A program made the position numbers and the translations under genes. A DNA stretch of 64,000 nucleotides, taken from NCBI GenBank assembly GCA_011319805.1, contig SJRY01000236.1, positions 434,001 through 498,000 of the forward strand. The letters are read 5' to 3'. Source of the stretch: Macrocybe gigantea (lineage: Eukaryota > Basidiomycota > Agaricomycetes > Agaricales > Callistosporiaceae). Shown here one piece after another: positions 11,729 to 23,066 of the stretch (its first letter is position 1; each line of letters opens with the position of its first letter). The notes below the pieces were generated by a model. That model was not told where the DNA came from. It searched no databases and saw only the letters and a list, made by a program, of their open reading frames with translations.

Positions 11729-14700
11729 ATGCTGCAGGATGAGGATGCGGGCCGGTGTGCCATGCGTGCCTCTTGTGGGAAGAAGGGTTTCTTTGGGAAG
11801 CCGTTGCCTTGTCCTTACGATGGACCACCAGTGGAGGTATGCCTAGCGCCGCTAATCCAATGCATTTACGGATGCTCTTGACGCTATAAATAATAGCCCG
11901 CGGACGATAGGGCGCGCTCGTTACTTGCCGATGTCTGTGGACCCGAATTCGCTGAAGGGCCGACCTGCTGCACATCTGAGCAGGTCGAAACTCTTCGCGA
12001 TAATTTCAACCAAGTGGAAGGCCTTATATCTGCGTGTCCAGCGTGCAGAAATAACTTTCGCTCCTTCTTCTGCGCGTTCACTTGTTCACCTCGACAGGGG
12101 GCTTTTGTAAACGTTACTGCTACGCAGCGGACTGAGTCGGGGAAGACGGCAGTCAAATCTGTCGATTTCTACGTCTCTAAAGCCTACGGCAATGGCTTCT
12201 TTGATAGCTGCAAAAATGTCCAAGTCGGCAGCGCGAATTCATACGCCATGGACCTGATCGGTGGTGGAGCCAAGAACTACTCCACATTCTTCAAGTTCAT
12301 GGGGGACGAGAAGCCTATTGGCAGTCCATTTCAGATAAACTTTCCTCTACAAGCTCCTTCCGAATTTTCGCCACTCAACACTTCACCTCGAAACTGCGCC
12401 GCGAATGACTTAGGCAGCCGGTGTGCGTGCATAGACTGTCCAGACGTTTGTCCAACTTTACCAGACGTACCACCGCCAAGTTCGGCACCGACGTGCACAG
12501 TCGGTTACGTATCCTGCCTTTCCTTCATCCTTCTCCTAACTTACGGCTTGGCCGTTTTCGGTTTCTTTGGCGGATATCTCATCGAGAGGACGTTGCGCCG
12601 ACGCAGAGATACCACGTATGAACGGGTGGCGTTATCAGCCGAAGCAGCGTCTCCCCGTTCTCATACTCGCGGCCTTATCGGTGCCGGTTCCCTTGCTCAG
12701 TACTTGGAAGATGATTCCACGGGTACCCAGTCGGAGACTCGCAGATTAGGACGCGGGGCCTCCTTACTGGACCCTATCGATACGGCACAGCCTCGCCAAT
12801 ACCGGCTCAACACACTTCTACGCAGTGCATTTTATCGCCTGGGCCTCTTTGCCTCTATGAAACCCTGGTTAACATTTTCAATCGTGTTTCTCCTTGTCGG
12901 TCTCTTGAATATTGGATGGAAGAAATTTGAAGTAGAGACGGACCCTGTTCGTTTGTGGGTAGCCCCCACATCAGAGAGCAAACTGCAGAAAGAGTTTTTC
13001 GACGAGAATTTGGGCCATTCTATAGAACCGAGCAAATATTCGTGACAGCGGCTCCAACCTCTCCAGACGTCCTGAACGATACCTTCCCTCACCTCCAACG
13101 TTGAAGGTCAATCAAGAGTTCTGTCTTGGGACCATCTTAAATACTGGTTCGATATCGAATCTGACATCCGCTCTCTTGAATCACCGACTGGCTACAAGCT
13201 CTCGGATGTCTGCTTTAAACCTGCTGGACCGAGAGGCGCTTGCGTCGTTCAGTCTATAGCGGCGTGGTACGGCAACGATCTCGAAGGTTACGATGAAACC
13301 ACATGGGCAAGTCACCTCGAAGAGTGTGCTACGAGACCAGTAGAATGCCTACCCGACTTCCAGCAGCCGCTCGCCCCGCAATATGTCCTGGGTGGTGTAC
13401 CAGACAAACCAGATGGGTCCAAAGCTTACCTCCATGCAAAAGCCTTCGTTGTCACATATGTCGTTTCGGATTCACTCGACCCTGAGACACAAGCTAAAGC
13501 GATAGAATGGGAGGAGACCCTCAGACAATACCTTTTCGGATTAAGCCAGCGAGCGCCTGCTGAATCTGGTCTGAGAATCGCTTTTTCAACTGGCGTCTCT
13601 TTAGAAGAAGAACTCAATAAAAGCGCAAATACGGATGTGAAGATCGTCGTCCTCTCTTACCTTGCCATGTTCTTCTACATATCTCTGACTTTAGGAAACG
13701 GAGCCGCTTCTCGTGGCGAGGATGGTGTGCTGGTGTCGTTACTGCATTGGGCTCGCGCCTTCCCGGCTTTGTTCAAGCGAGTCGACCTACCCTCATCCGG
13801 TCTCTCCGACGATCTGAGGACTACCCCTCGTCTCCTTCCTCGTCTTCCTCGTAGTCTTTTCATTGGATCAAAATTCATGCTTGGTCTCTTTGGCATAACC
13901 CTAGTGATTCTTTCCGTCTCTTCTTCTGTCGGATTCTTCTCTCTCATCGGAATTAGGGTTACCCTAATCATCGCCGAAGTAATACCATTCCTCGTCCTAG
14001 CTGTGGGTGTGGATAATGTTTTCATTCTGGTTCACGAACTCGACCGACAAAATTTCTTGCATGGTCCGAATGCATCGGCGCTACCCGTCGGAAATGATTT
14101 CACCACGCCTATGTCACCAACGCAATCACATCGTTCACCTTTCGATTCCGCACATGAAGACATGGACACCGCGTCCTTGCCCCAGTCTCTGACGGCCGAG
14201 GAGCGAGTTGCTCGCACATTGGCAAAGATGGGACCTTCCATTCTCCTCAGTACCATCACTGAAACCATCGCTTTCGCGCTAGGCGCCCTTGTTCCTATGC
14301 CGGCCGTCCGGAACTTTGCATTATATGCAGCCGGGAGTGTTCTCTTGAATGCATTTCTTCAAGTCACTGTTTTCGTCAGCGCACTTTTGTTGGATCTCAA
14401 GCGGGTCGAATCGAATCGTGTTGATTGTTTCCCATGCGTCCGGTTACCTTCGAGGATCGCCTTACCTGACGCGCCACCAACCGGTGGCCTGAGCCGCCTG
14501 GGCCGATTTATCCGCCGATATTATGCACCGTTCTTGCTCAAGCCGTTTGTGAAGGGATGTGTGATCATTCTGTTCACGGGATCTTTCGTTGCATCCATTC
14601 TGTCTATGCAACATATTAGTCTGGGTCTTGGTCAGTTCCATAATTTGGCAACACTATAATATGAATTCAAGAACTTGCCATATTTGTAGATCAAAGGCTA

Positions 14701-16136
14701 GCATTGCCGAAGGAATCTTACCTTGTGGATTACTTCAACAATGTAGACGCCTACCTAGATGTCGGACCACCCGTCTATTTCGTCACTCGCGGTATCGACG
14801 TGACAGAACGGAAGGGTCAACAGGCGCTTTGTGGACGTTTCACGACATGCAGCGATTTTTCCGTGGCTAATGTTCTCGAGGCGGAACGCAAGAGGTCGGA
14901 ATCTTCTTACATTCCCGAACCTAGTGCGTCGTGGATCGATGACTTCTTTGGCTGGCTTGATCCTGGCAAAGAGAAGTGTTGCAGAGTTCGCCGCGCGGAT
15001 CCCAATGTCTTCTGTCGAAGCCACGAACCTGATCGTCTCTGCAGGCCATGTTACCAGGGTAAAACACCAGCATGGAACATCACCATGGAAGGATTGCCGG
15101 AAGATGGAGAATTTATGCGCTACCTCCAGCAATGGTTGATTTCGCCTACAACAGAGGAATGTCCTCTTGCTGGCAAAGCGTCGTTTGGAACAGCGCTGTC
15201 CATCAGCGAAGACGGAAACGAGGTTATCGCATCTCATTTCCGAACATTCCATTCCCCTCTTAGAACCCAGGACGACTTCATAAACGCATTTGCGGCAGCA
15301 CACAGGATTGCGGAGGACATTTCGCAGCGAACCAGCGCCGAAGTGTTCCCTTACTCATTGTTCTACGTGTTCTTTGATCAATATGCGCATATCGTCGCAA
15401 TGACACAAGAGGTGTTAGGACTCGGCTTGGCCTCGGTACTTGTCGTCACCGCTCTGCTGCTAGGGTCCTGGAGGACCGGTACCATTGTGACTGGTGTTGT
15501 AGCCTGACGGTGACATCGGTCATGGGCATCATGCCGATCTGGGGCATCAGCTTGAACGCTATCAGTCTTGTTAACCTAGTTATCTCGCTCGGAATTGCCG
15601 TTGAATTCTGCGCCCACGTTGCGAGGGCATTCATGAGTTCCGGCTCTGAGTTTCCCATAGACCATCCTGCCGGACAGAGGGAGCGTGACGAACGCATGTG
15701 GACCGCTCTCGTCGACGTCGGACCTTCGGTGAGAGAATAGCTTTCAGTCGATCAGTTTGCATTTTGCTGACGGTTTTTGACAAGGTCCTGTCAGGAATCA
15801 CCTTCACGAAGCTGATAGGAATGTCGGTGCTTGCACTGACTCGATCAAAATTATTAGAGGTACGGGCGATTCGCCTCTTCAGCTTTGACCGCTAAACACT
15901 CCTGTCTTCAGATATACTACTTCCGCATGTGGCTCACATTAATTGTCTCCGGCGCCCTTCACGGTCTCGTCCTGTTGCCTGTTATCCTGAGCCTTGCGGG
16001 AGGCGCTGGATTCCCTCAACAGGAAGCGGACGAAGAATGGATGTCCCACGCAATCAGAAACGACTATGAGTACGCGTACGTTCAAATCTCCAACAATCCA
16101 AATATACAGTACATGACGGCTGAGTCACACTTTTAG
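11729..16136 (+). CDS. NCR1: NPC1/Ncr1 intracellular sterol transporter
   Basis: A polytopic protein of about 1,350 residues. The cysteine-rich N-terminal sterol-binding domain is clear (CGKKGFFGKPLPCPYDGP, EFAEGPTCCT, SACPACRNNFRSFFC). It is followed by a first TM helix near 12510-12600, luminal domains with PFYRTEQIFVTAAPT and LSDVCFKPAGPRGACVVQS, the sterol-sensing domain (AEVIPFLVLAVGVDNVFILVHE), and a second RND-type membrane block (ISLVNLVISLGIAVEFCAH) before the stop at 16134-16136. It acts in vacuolar or lysosomal membranes. The frame changes near 13014, near 13080 and near 15503; the first and third are repaired by one added base. No signal peptide precedes the nominal start 11729, so a small upstream exon is probably missing. 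Confidence 0.93.
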
Positions 16137-16299
16137 ACCTTTCTTGGCTGATGACGACTCTGTGATCAGCACTTAGGAGATTGTATTGATCGATGTATAC
16201 CCAGCTATATACACACATCTTTTTACAACTATGTCGGATAGAAGAATAATTTTTTAATGGACACGACCAGCTGGACTGAAACAGAAAGGAGATACTTTA

Positions 16300-17275
16300 T
16301 TACATGGCCCTCGGCGACCTTGACCTGCTATCTCTGATATCATCCCTACTATTACTCCTTCTGCCCCTGCTGACGGACCGGGAACGAGTCCTGCTGCGAC
16401 TGCGGCTGTATCTCGAATAAGAAGAATATGAGAGAGACCGCGAGCGCGAGCGAGGGGTGCGGCTGCGAGAACGAGTGCGAGAACGTGATCGGGAGAAAGA
16501 GCGGGTGCGCGAGCGGCTCGAGCGAACAGAGTAGCTGCGGGACCTAGACCTGGACCTACGGATGCGTCCATAACCGCCCTCGAGTAGCTCGGAGACCGCC
16601 TTCGCGGGCCCAACCTGTCGACGGGTCGGCGAATGGGAGAACGAGAACGTGTGCGGGACCTGGCAGGTCGATACGTGTCCCGGGCAAAACCTCGTCTGCC
16701 ACCGTAGCCCCTCCCGCGGTACGTGTCGCGCGGGGGCAGGTATTCGCTGCGCTTTCGGTATGGAGGGGAGCGTGACCGAGAGCGAGAGCGGGAACGGGCG
16801 CGGGAAGGAGAAAAAGAGAATGAACGGAGCTTCTCTCGAGTGCGGGGTGCGCGAGGACGAGAGCGCGAACGGGAGCGTGAGCGGACAGGGAGGTCAGAGA
16901 GTTCGACTTTGAGGACGGCCCCATCTAGCTGGCCGCCGTCCATGTGGGAGGCCGCCTTGTGTGCGGAGGGAGGATCGACAAACTCGAGCGCTGCCTTTCC
17001 TCTATTTTGACCGGCTGCAACGACGTTCAATCATGAAGGTTTAGGAGATTATTATCCTTGGCATACGCACATTTTCCGAAGAGTGGTAGGTCAATTTTGA
17101 CGATTTCGCCGTAGAAGCCGAATATGGTCTGGAGATGGGATTCGACGACGTTGCGAGTCAAATTGGTTACGATGACCACCCTTGCGTCAGACCTTTCAAT
17201 TACAGGAGACTTGTCGATGTCCATTCTGCCGTCTTGGAGCGGACGAGGAGAAAGTGATCTACCTCTCGTCGACAT
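16300..17275 (-). CDS. RNPS1: RNPS1-like SR-related RNA-binding protein (splicing/exon-junction factor)
   Basis: Starts at 17275 with MSTRGRSLSPRPL and a short acidic linker, then one RRM: RVVIVTNLTRNVVESHLQTIF (RNP2 side), an intron at LFGKS, then RGKAALEFVDP and HMDGGQLDGAVLKVELS (RNP1 side). The C-terminal half is an Arg/Ser domain with GRGYGGRRG. RNPS1 binds mRNA in the exon junction complex and activates splicing; it is nuclear. In the raw sequence the RS domain falls out of frame at a CCC run (16577-16579). Adding one base keeps an uninterrupted RS repeat to a TAA at 16302-16300, ending SRSPRAM. Without it the tail is an Ala/Leu-rich sequence that is clearly off-frame. Confidence 0.88.
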
Positions 17276-17535
17276 TGCTGGCTTGGAGATGGTGGTTTGT
17301 GAAGACCAATACTGTCACAAACTAGTCACGTCACACAGCAGCATTTCATACATGATGAAAGAGACAATTCTTCATTATACACGTTGTACGGCTCGACGCT
17401 ACCATCGACGGTAGCCAGTCGTCCGTCAGGAAACAGTGAATTTTTTGCAGATAGTCAACTAAGGCCTCGGCTTATCACAATTGCAGTCATTAAGGCTGTC
17501 TAGGATTTTGACCAGATGAAAACGAAACAAGGCAT

Positions 17536-17876
17536 CTATTCTTCCTGGACGTATTTATGACGGATGTCTTTCCATTGTTTCTGCCCGTGCTCGGCATTAG
17601 GGCAAGAGCTAATCGGAATAACGAAACAAGTGCGTACGCCTTTGTTCCACCGGTCAAAAAACGATGTCACTCCTACGTCGAACCCAACACCGAACCCAAA
17701 TGCTCCAGCAAATACAGCCGTCACGTAGACGCCTGGGGAATAACAGTCAGCAAATGCAGACGACCGCAGGAGGTAGCATACTGTTGCGCTTGAAGAACGT
17801 GTTGTAAACCGCGGTAGAGAACTGCGATGCACGATGAGATACGACAGAGACTGAATGGAATGCAACGTACGCTCAT
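17536..17876 (-). CDS. QCR9: Cytochrome bc1 complex subunit 9 (Qcr9)
   Basis: Four tiny exons give about 64 residues, the normal size. The protein begins MSFSTAVYNTFFKRNS, continues with the single membrane helix VYVTAVFAGAFGFGVGFDVG and ends WNKGKQWKDIRHKYVQEE. Qcr9 is a small subunit of respiratory complex III in the mitochondrial inner membrane, near cytochrome c1 and the Rieske protein. Introns fall after Met-Ser, after KRN and after WNKG, all with GT-AG ends. The ends 17876 and 17536 follow from the ATG and TAG of this model. The gene lies between RNPS1 (same strand) and uS11m (divergent). Confidence 0.9.
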
Positions 17877-18056
17877 TCTCGGGAACTTGGTCTATGATAT
17901 TTTGTCAAGAAAGGCGGACGAGTTGACCGTCAAATGTCGGGAGGAGGTGATCGGAGTTTGAAATAATTCCAGCCAAATTCATTATTTTTTTACTGGGTTA
18001 GCATAGCATCCAACAATGCTCGCGTTGCGCTCGACGCTCCTGGCAGCGACCAGAAC

Positions 18057-18587
18057 ATGTCCTATACGCTCGCAAGATGCGCAAGCACTACGGAATCGTC
18101 CGTCGCGAGTGACATCCTCAGCACCGTCTCTCACCTAGACGAACCACCTACAGCTGGTCCAGACGGATATCCGCCATCACAACAAAAATCCAACACACAC
18201 CCTCACATGCTGTCAACCAAACCGAAATACCGTTTGCATTGTAAATCGACACGAAATAACACCATCATGACCTTTACTGAACCGAATGGAAACACGGTGG
18301 CTTGGTTCTCTGGCGGATCCTGTGGCTTCAAAAAGGTCAACCGCTCAGGCTACGAAGCTGGTTACCAGTGTGCCATCCGCGTCTTCAAAAGGATTGAGCA
18401 GGTGGCGGAAAAGCGACCGATAGATGTCGAACTCTTCGTGAAGGGGTTCGGACAAGGCAGAGAGGCGTTGCAGAAGGCGCTGACGATGAGCGAGGGCGAG
18501 AAAGTTCGGCCTCTGGTGACAAGGATAACAGACCGAACACCCATAAAGATCGGTGGCACGAGAGCCAAGAAAGCTCGACGACTTTGA
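18057..18587 (+). CDS. MRPS18: Mitochondrial small-subunit ribosomal protein uS11m
   Basis: A 176-codon ORF. The C-terminal 110 residues are uS11-like: NNTIMTFTEPNGNTVAWFSG, SCGFKKVNRSGYEAGYQ, then VELFVKGFGQGREALQKAL and the basic end RITDRTPIKIGGTRAKKARRL. uS11 sits on the platform of the small subunit and contacts the mRNA exit region. The N-terminus MSYTLARCAST could serve as a mitochondrial presequence. A second ATG at 18016 in another frame encodes a better-looking presequence (MLALRSTLLAATR) and could be the true start if a base is missing between the two. No intron is needed. Confidence 0.88.
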   Translation: MSYTLARCASTTESSVASDILSTVSHLDEPPTAGPDGYPPSQQKSNTHPHMLSTKPKYRLHCKSTRNNTIMTFTEPNGNTVAWFSGGSCGFKKVNRSGYEAGYQCAIRVFKRIEQVAEKRPIDVELFVKGFGQGREALQKALTMSEGEKVRPLVTRITDRTPIKIGGTRAKKARRL

Positions 18588-18751
18588 TTCACGTTCGCTA
18601 TTGGTGCGTCGCCTCTATTCCGGCCATATCTGCTCGTACTCACTTCTCCAGGTTCGACTTGCGTTGCGTTGGTATCTGGGACGCAATAGATGAAGTCCTC
18701 AATATACCTCCGTATTAATATATATATCTAATGCACGCGCAAGCTCTGCGC

Positions 18752-19540
18752 CGTCTATGATGGCAAGATGAAAAACGGGTCGTCCACAAATTTTTTGTAC
18801 GCTTCCCGACTGAGCGAATGGAAGCGACTTTCTTGTCTATCTCGATATCCTCGATTAACCCTTCTGAAGGACCAAAAGTGCGGGTGAATCTGTAAAGGGC
18901 CGATATGCAAAACGGTGGCGCCGTACCTCGTGAAGTATAATCCAACTCTGGTCGAATATATCCCAGAACAACACTCCTCATTTCATATCCATAAAAGTCC
19001 GCTTTAAAATCATGCATTATGTGGATTTCCTAAGGAACAGTTTCGTTATGGTGTTACGGCAAAAAAAAAAGAAAAAAAGACAACGAACGGCAGTCATGCG
19101 TTCATTCTTGTAGAATGGGTTCCAGCCCAGACTCATGACCATGGGGAGGACCTTTGTGTCCTCTGGATTGAATTCATTTCTTCGATCCTGTGGTGGTATT
19201 ACTTGAGCATAGCCATAATACACTCCCGTTCTAGCCACGGAGGCCATTGGTATGATGGAATCGTCAGGTAGATTAGCTGATTCAAAACAGACAAGGGTAA
19301 GCTACGGCGCAGGTTATCGAGGACATAAAAAAAACAGGGAAACTAACCAGTCGGACATCCGAGATCCTTTCCCCCTCGTCCAAAGCCTCGCTGCACCAGG
19401 CCGCTCAGGTGGATCGGGAATGGCGGTTCAAGCGAATCGGGGCCTGTGATCAGTGGACGAGATTTGCGGAATTCTTCCGTTTGAAAGGGCGCAGGTGGAT
19501 GATCCTTGTGCGCGGCGACTTCAGCAGCAGTTTCGACCAT
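18752..19540 (-). CDS. FMN1: Riboflavin kinase (FMN synthesis)
   Basis: About 185 residues in four exons. The N-terminus from 19540 leads to [19 protein letters not shown] and, after an intron, [11 protein letters not shown] and [11 protein letters not shown], the PTAN-containing ATP/flavin-binding region. Next are [35 protein letters not shown] (the catalytic Glu and phosphate-region motif) and [12 protein letters not shown]. It phosphorylates riboflavin to FMN in cytosol or mitochondria. The frame changes near 18824; with one added base the end reads [14 protein letters not shown] with a stop at 18752, a normal C-terminus. The raw frame would instead run to 18715 with an Arg/His-rich tail. 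The third intron (19030-19088) starts GTTCGT and contains a 10-T tract. Confidence 0.9.
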
Positions 19541-19596
19541 GTCGGTCTACTGTTGAACGTCAGAATCAAAGGTTACGCTCGAAGGAAGGATGATGA

Positions 19597-20707
19597 GTGA
19601 CCCTAGGCCAAACCCAGAAAGGCAATTGCTCAGCGCTGCTCAACAACGCTCATGTACCAGCCACAACCACCCTCCACAGTCGCGACTTCTGCGACGACTG
19701 TGACGGCAACGACGACGACGACACAACAACAACAACGACAGTTGCGCCCGCCTACAATCCATACTCCGCCGCCTACGCCGCTCAGTACAACCTCGCCACT
19801 CTTCCCGCACAGCAGGCCCTGCCCTTCTACTCGCCCTACCCGACGCAGCAGCTCAAGCCGGTCGTACCAGAGCTTGTCCCACCACCGCCCGACCCGATAG
19901 CCATAACTCCAGCTGTCGCATCTCATGCAACGCAAAAGCTCATTGTGTCAGAGCTTCAACATGCCGGTTTTGATTCGGCCGAGGCCTCTGCCGTCAAACG
20001 ACTCGAACTGGAAGTCACAGCGTGTTGAGTGGACCCTCTCTGTATTTCGTCTCCTACCGTCCTTCTCACGCGGTGGTTCCAGTTATAGAGCATCTCTTTG
20101 AACGTGCGCATGAATATGCAAACTTGGCGAACAGAGCGGGTCCTATCGCGACAGACCTTCTGTTGACGTGCGACGAGCTCAACATGCCGTCCAGATCCCT
20201 ACGTGGCCTCAAATCTCGGATATCAAAGAAGAGACGTAGTGAGCCTCTTCTTGTGCAATGTCTTGAAGTCACTCACGGGGCCACAGCGTCCGAACCTCCT
20301 GTACTGATACCAGCTTCATCTCGGTCGCCGTCGCCCGAGTTGCTGCACTCGGATGACGAAGAAACGCAAAGGCCCATACCACTTACGCTACGCAACATCC
20401 CCTCGAATTTGCCCCATCTACCTCCCAAACATACATATCTTCGAACACCAGTAAATAAAATCCCCTCATTCATGTCGAATCCGTTGGTCTAACCTTTACC
20501 CTCATCCAGGCTTCCCCTCCCAAAAAAGCGGCTCTTCCATCTTTAGAAAAGAAACTGAAGACGGCAAGCCTAGTGCAGGAGTCGCTGAGGAACCTTATGG
20601 TTGCCACCGAGGACAGTACGAATCAAGAAGACGGCGAATTGCTGGGCCACATTGTCAATTGGGAGATGGGAATGTATCCTCGAAAGCGATGGAAAATGAC
20701 GAGATAG
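19597..20707 (+). CDS. TAF8: TFIID subunit TAF8 (histone-fold protein)
   Basis: The histone fold is split by one intron: ATQKLIVSELQHAGFDSAEAS continues into TAFIEHLFERAHEYANLANRAG and LLLTCDELNM. A second conserved block follows (PLTLRNIPSNLPHLPPKHTYLRTP), the TAF8 motif that binds TAF10 partners, then KKAALPSLEKKLKTASLVQESL and a stop at 20705-20707. TAF8 pairs with TAF10 in TFIID in the nucleus. The N-terminal 70 residues are Thr/Pro/Ala/Tyr-rich. The start is uncertain: 19597 is in frame, but ATG 19652 (MYQPQPPSTVATSATT, running into a Thr/Gln repeat) looks more natural and would need a one-base change near 19742. Confidence 0.88.
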
Positions 20708-20830
20708 CTCGTTCACGACGCAACTCGCTTTGCTCAGGGCCAATCAAGGCGCACGGTATTGTTTGTAGGCGAGGTGTCCGCCAAAGATGGTAGTTAAAAT
20801 GGGATGAGACTGCTATCAAATGTCGATCAG

Positions 20831-22965
20831 TTAGCTCCTCCGCGACGTTTGAGGACACCGGCTGACTGCGTGATGTTGAGATTTAGACACCAGCTTGTTG
20901 GCGTTCGTGTTTTCATCATCTGTAGGAAAACAAATTTTGAACAACAAATTCTCTTGCGAGTTGTACACGTACTTGTCCAATGGATTCGTTGCCCGTGTTG
21001 TCCGCCTCCTTTTTATGGTGAAGCGTTCGTCTTCGGCGTCATTTGTTTTTCTCTTCGACGGATTCCGAGAACTGGTATCCAGTGCAATCATACGATCGAA
21101 CGACTCTCTGTTTCTGGACGATATCGCGACCGGCTGGGGTCTAATGCGGGGAGCGATTTCCGACGCAGATCGCCGACCTGGGTCAAATAAGGGTTCGCGC
21201 GACTCTATGCCACTGGACCGCGAAGGCTGTGCGGATGCGACTGAAGCTGAAGGTCCGGGCGATATGACGGACGAAGGGGTGACAATGGTCGACGGTGAGG
21301 CAGGAACAGCGGAATCTCCAGGACCTCGTGATATAGTGGTATCGGGGACTGAAGATTGGCGCTTTTTTCGCTTTTTAAGCTTGTCGTATCGAAGGCGACA
21401 CTGGCAAGATTGGATTACAATGTGTTTCCAAATAAGACCAAAATTGAACACACCTGCTTTGCCGATTTGCCTTTGCATGAGGTCGCGCTAATAACTGTCC
21501 ATTGAGTGCCCATGTTGTAGACAGCATCCAACAACTTTTCGTCGTCCTCCTCGGTCCAAAAATCAGTGGATGTCGATTTGCTCAATAGCGCATTATAATG
21601 ATCCCTGCACTGGTCGCTGTTACGCCCAGAAATGCAAGCTGCCACTTCGAGCCAGGAGTTTCCATAAGCTTGATATGCACGTTCGAGCCTCCCCTCTTCC
21701 TCCCCAGTCCAATTTCCCTTCTTCAGCACTGGATCAAGGTGTCGAGCGTATCTGCCCTGACATTGTGCCGCTGTCGCATCACTAGAGACGCATGTCGCTA
21801 CTAGTTGAAAACCTTTAGTGCATTGCCCGCCCCAAAAGAGAGCGATATGCGCATACCCAAGCCCCAATTGTCCGTTCCATGTTTCTCTACAGCTTTCAAC
21901 AACTTTTCATCTGCATCCCTATCCCATTTGTGCTGTTCGCGAGGAATACCATGCCGCATGCAATCGAAGGCCGTGCGGTTGGTCTGGGGACAATGTATTA
22001 CCATGAATGAGCGGGATAGCAGGAACGGTGCAGACGCACTCCGAGCGCGGTTGAGACGTAATCCCAATCTACCGTGTTGCAGCTTTTGAACTGAGTAGCA
22101 ACAAGTTTTGAGAGGTGCTCCAACTCCTCTTGCCCCCAATCGTCATGGTTATACTTGGGATGCATGTCACCTAACCATTTCACTCGGCACTGATCTGCAG
22201 TACGCTTGGAATTTGACGATTGGGAGACCTGAATAGCGATCGTCAGGTACAAGAATACATAGTTGCGGAACAATCACCTTTTCTGCTATGACCAGCCAGT
22301 CCAAACCTTCAGTGTTTTCGAGGTCATCGGTTGACCACATTGCCTGCCCACTTGAGATGTTGTGAATAAGAAAGCAAACTAGTAGATCGATTTCCCGCTA
22401 CCTTGTCTGGGCCTGTATCGCACGGAGTCGTTGATTTTCGGTTCGCACGGCGTCCTTGAGGGCATCAAGCTCCTTCCCTTTCACTATAGTTGGTCAATGG
22501 CATGCCCCATGGAGAAAGAAAGAAAGCATACATGGATGACTTGTTGTGTTGCTGTGGTAGAGCATCCTGCGCGACGCGTCGTCATAAAAAGGTGAGCCCT
22601 AGACAATTAAGATCGTTCAGCAGCCCACGAAGGAAATGACTCACCCGATCCAGAAATTCTGACGGCAAACATGGAGCTGTAGCCTTGGTGGCACCAGGTA
22701 CAATGACATGGCCGCCCAGTTCTGCATCATCTTCGCCATTTTGCATGATTTTATAGTATTCTGTGCACCTAGTGTTAGCCGAACCTGTATATATAAAGCG
22801 TATGCTTGTGCCCACCAGTAGATCGTCTAACATCTGGATTTCGACGGTCAGCTTTTCAGCCCGATCCGCGAGAGCACGTTGATGTGCTTTGTTGGCCTCG
22901 AGCGCATTCAGTGCAAGGGCTTTAACGGAGGCTGATTGGGGCTGGAATGCCTGTAGCTCAGACAT
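20831..22965 (-). CDS. SNAPC4: SNAPC4-like protein with tandem Myb repeats
   Basis: About 560 residues in nine or so exons. From 22965 the N-terminus is a coiled-coil-like helix (ANKAHQRALADRAEKLTVEI) followed by GSPFYDDASRRMLYHSNT, typical of the Myb-like SNAP190 group. Then at least four Myb/SANT units: GLDWLVIAEKV with RTADQCRVKWLGD; a half repeat with WGQEELEHLSKLV; HKWDRDADEKLLKAVEKHGTDNW; NWTGEEEGRLERAYQAYGNSW; and FWTEEDDEKLLDAVYNMGTQW with QCRLRYDKLKKRKKR. The tail is Ser/Pro-rich with a basic patch. In animals SNAPC4 binds snRNA-gene promoters; the same role here is inference. It is divergent from SND2, with 101 bp between the start codons. Confidence 0.75.
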
Positions 22966-23066
22966 GAGCGTGTAAGTACGGGGACGCGTTGCGTCACGAT
23001 CAGAAAAGTGTGAGCACATGACCAACTTGGTCGCACACGTACTCGACTCCGCCACATTTTCGAACG

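Noticed and set aside
13952..13968. Perfect inverted repeat of a telomere-like unit (ATTAGGGT, one base, ACCCTAAT)
   Set aside because: It lies in the NPC1 sterol-sensing domain coding sequence and reads GIRVTLIIAE, a conserved helix. Coincidence of codon choice is more likely than a telomeric relic.
14755..15303. Minus-strand ORF of 182 codons with many Cys
   Set aside because: Shadow of the NPC1 luminal domain on the other strand.
19052..19080. Poly-A/poly-T tract as a possible retroelement tail
   Set aside because: It lies in a small FMN1 intron near the acceptor and is better read as a polypyrimidine tract on the minus strand.
20895..21491. 198-codon plus-strand ORF
   Set aside because: Antisense to the Ser/Pro-rich C-terminal tail of the SNAPC4-like gene; no motif.
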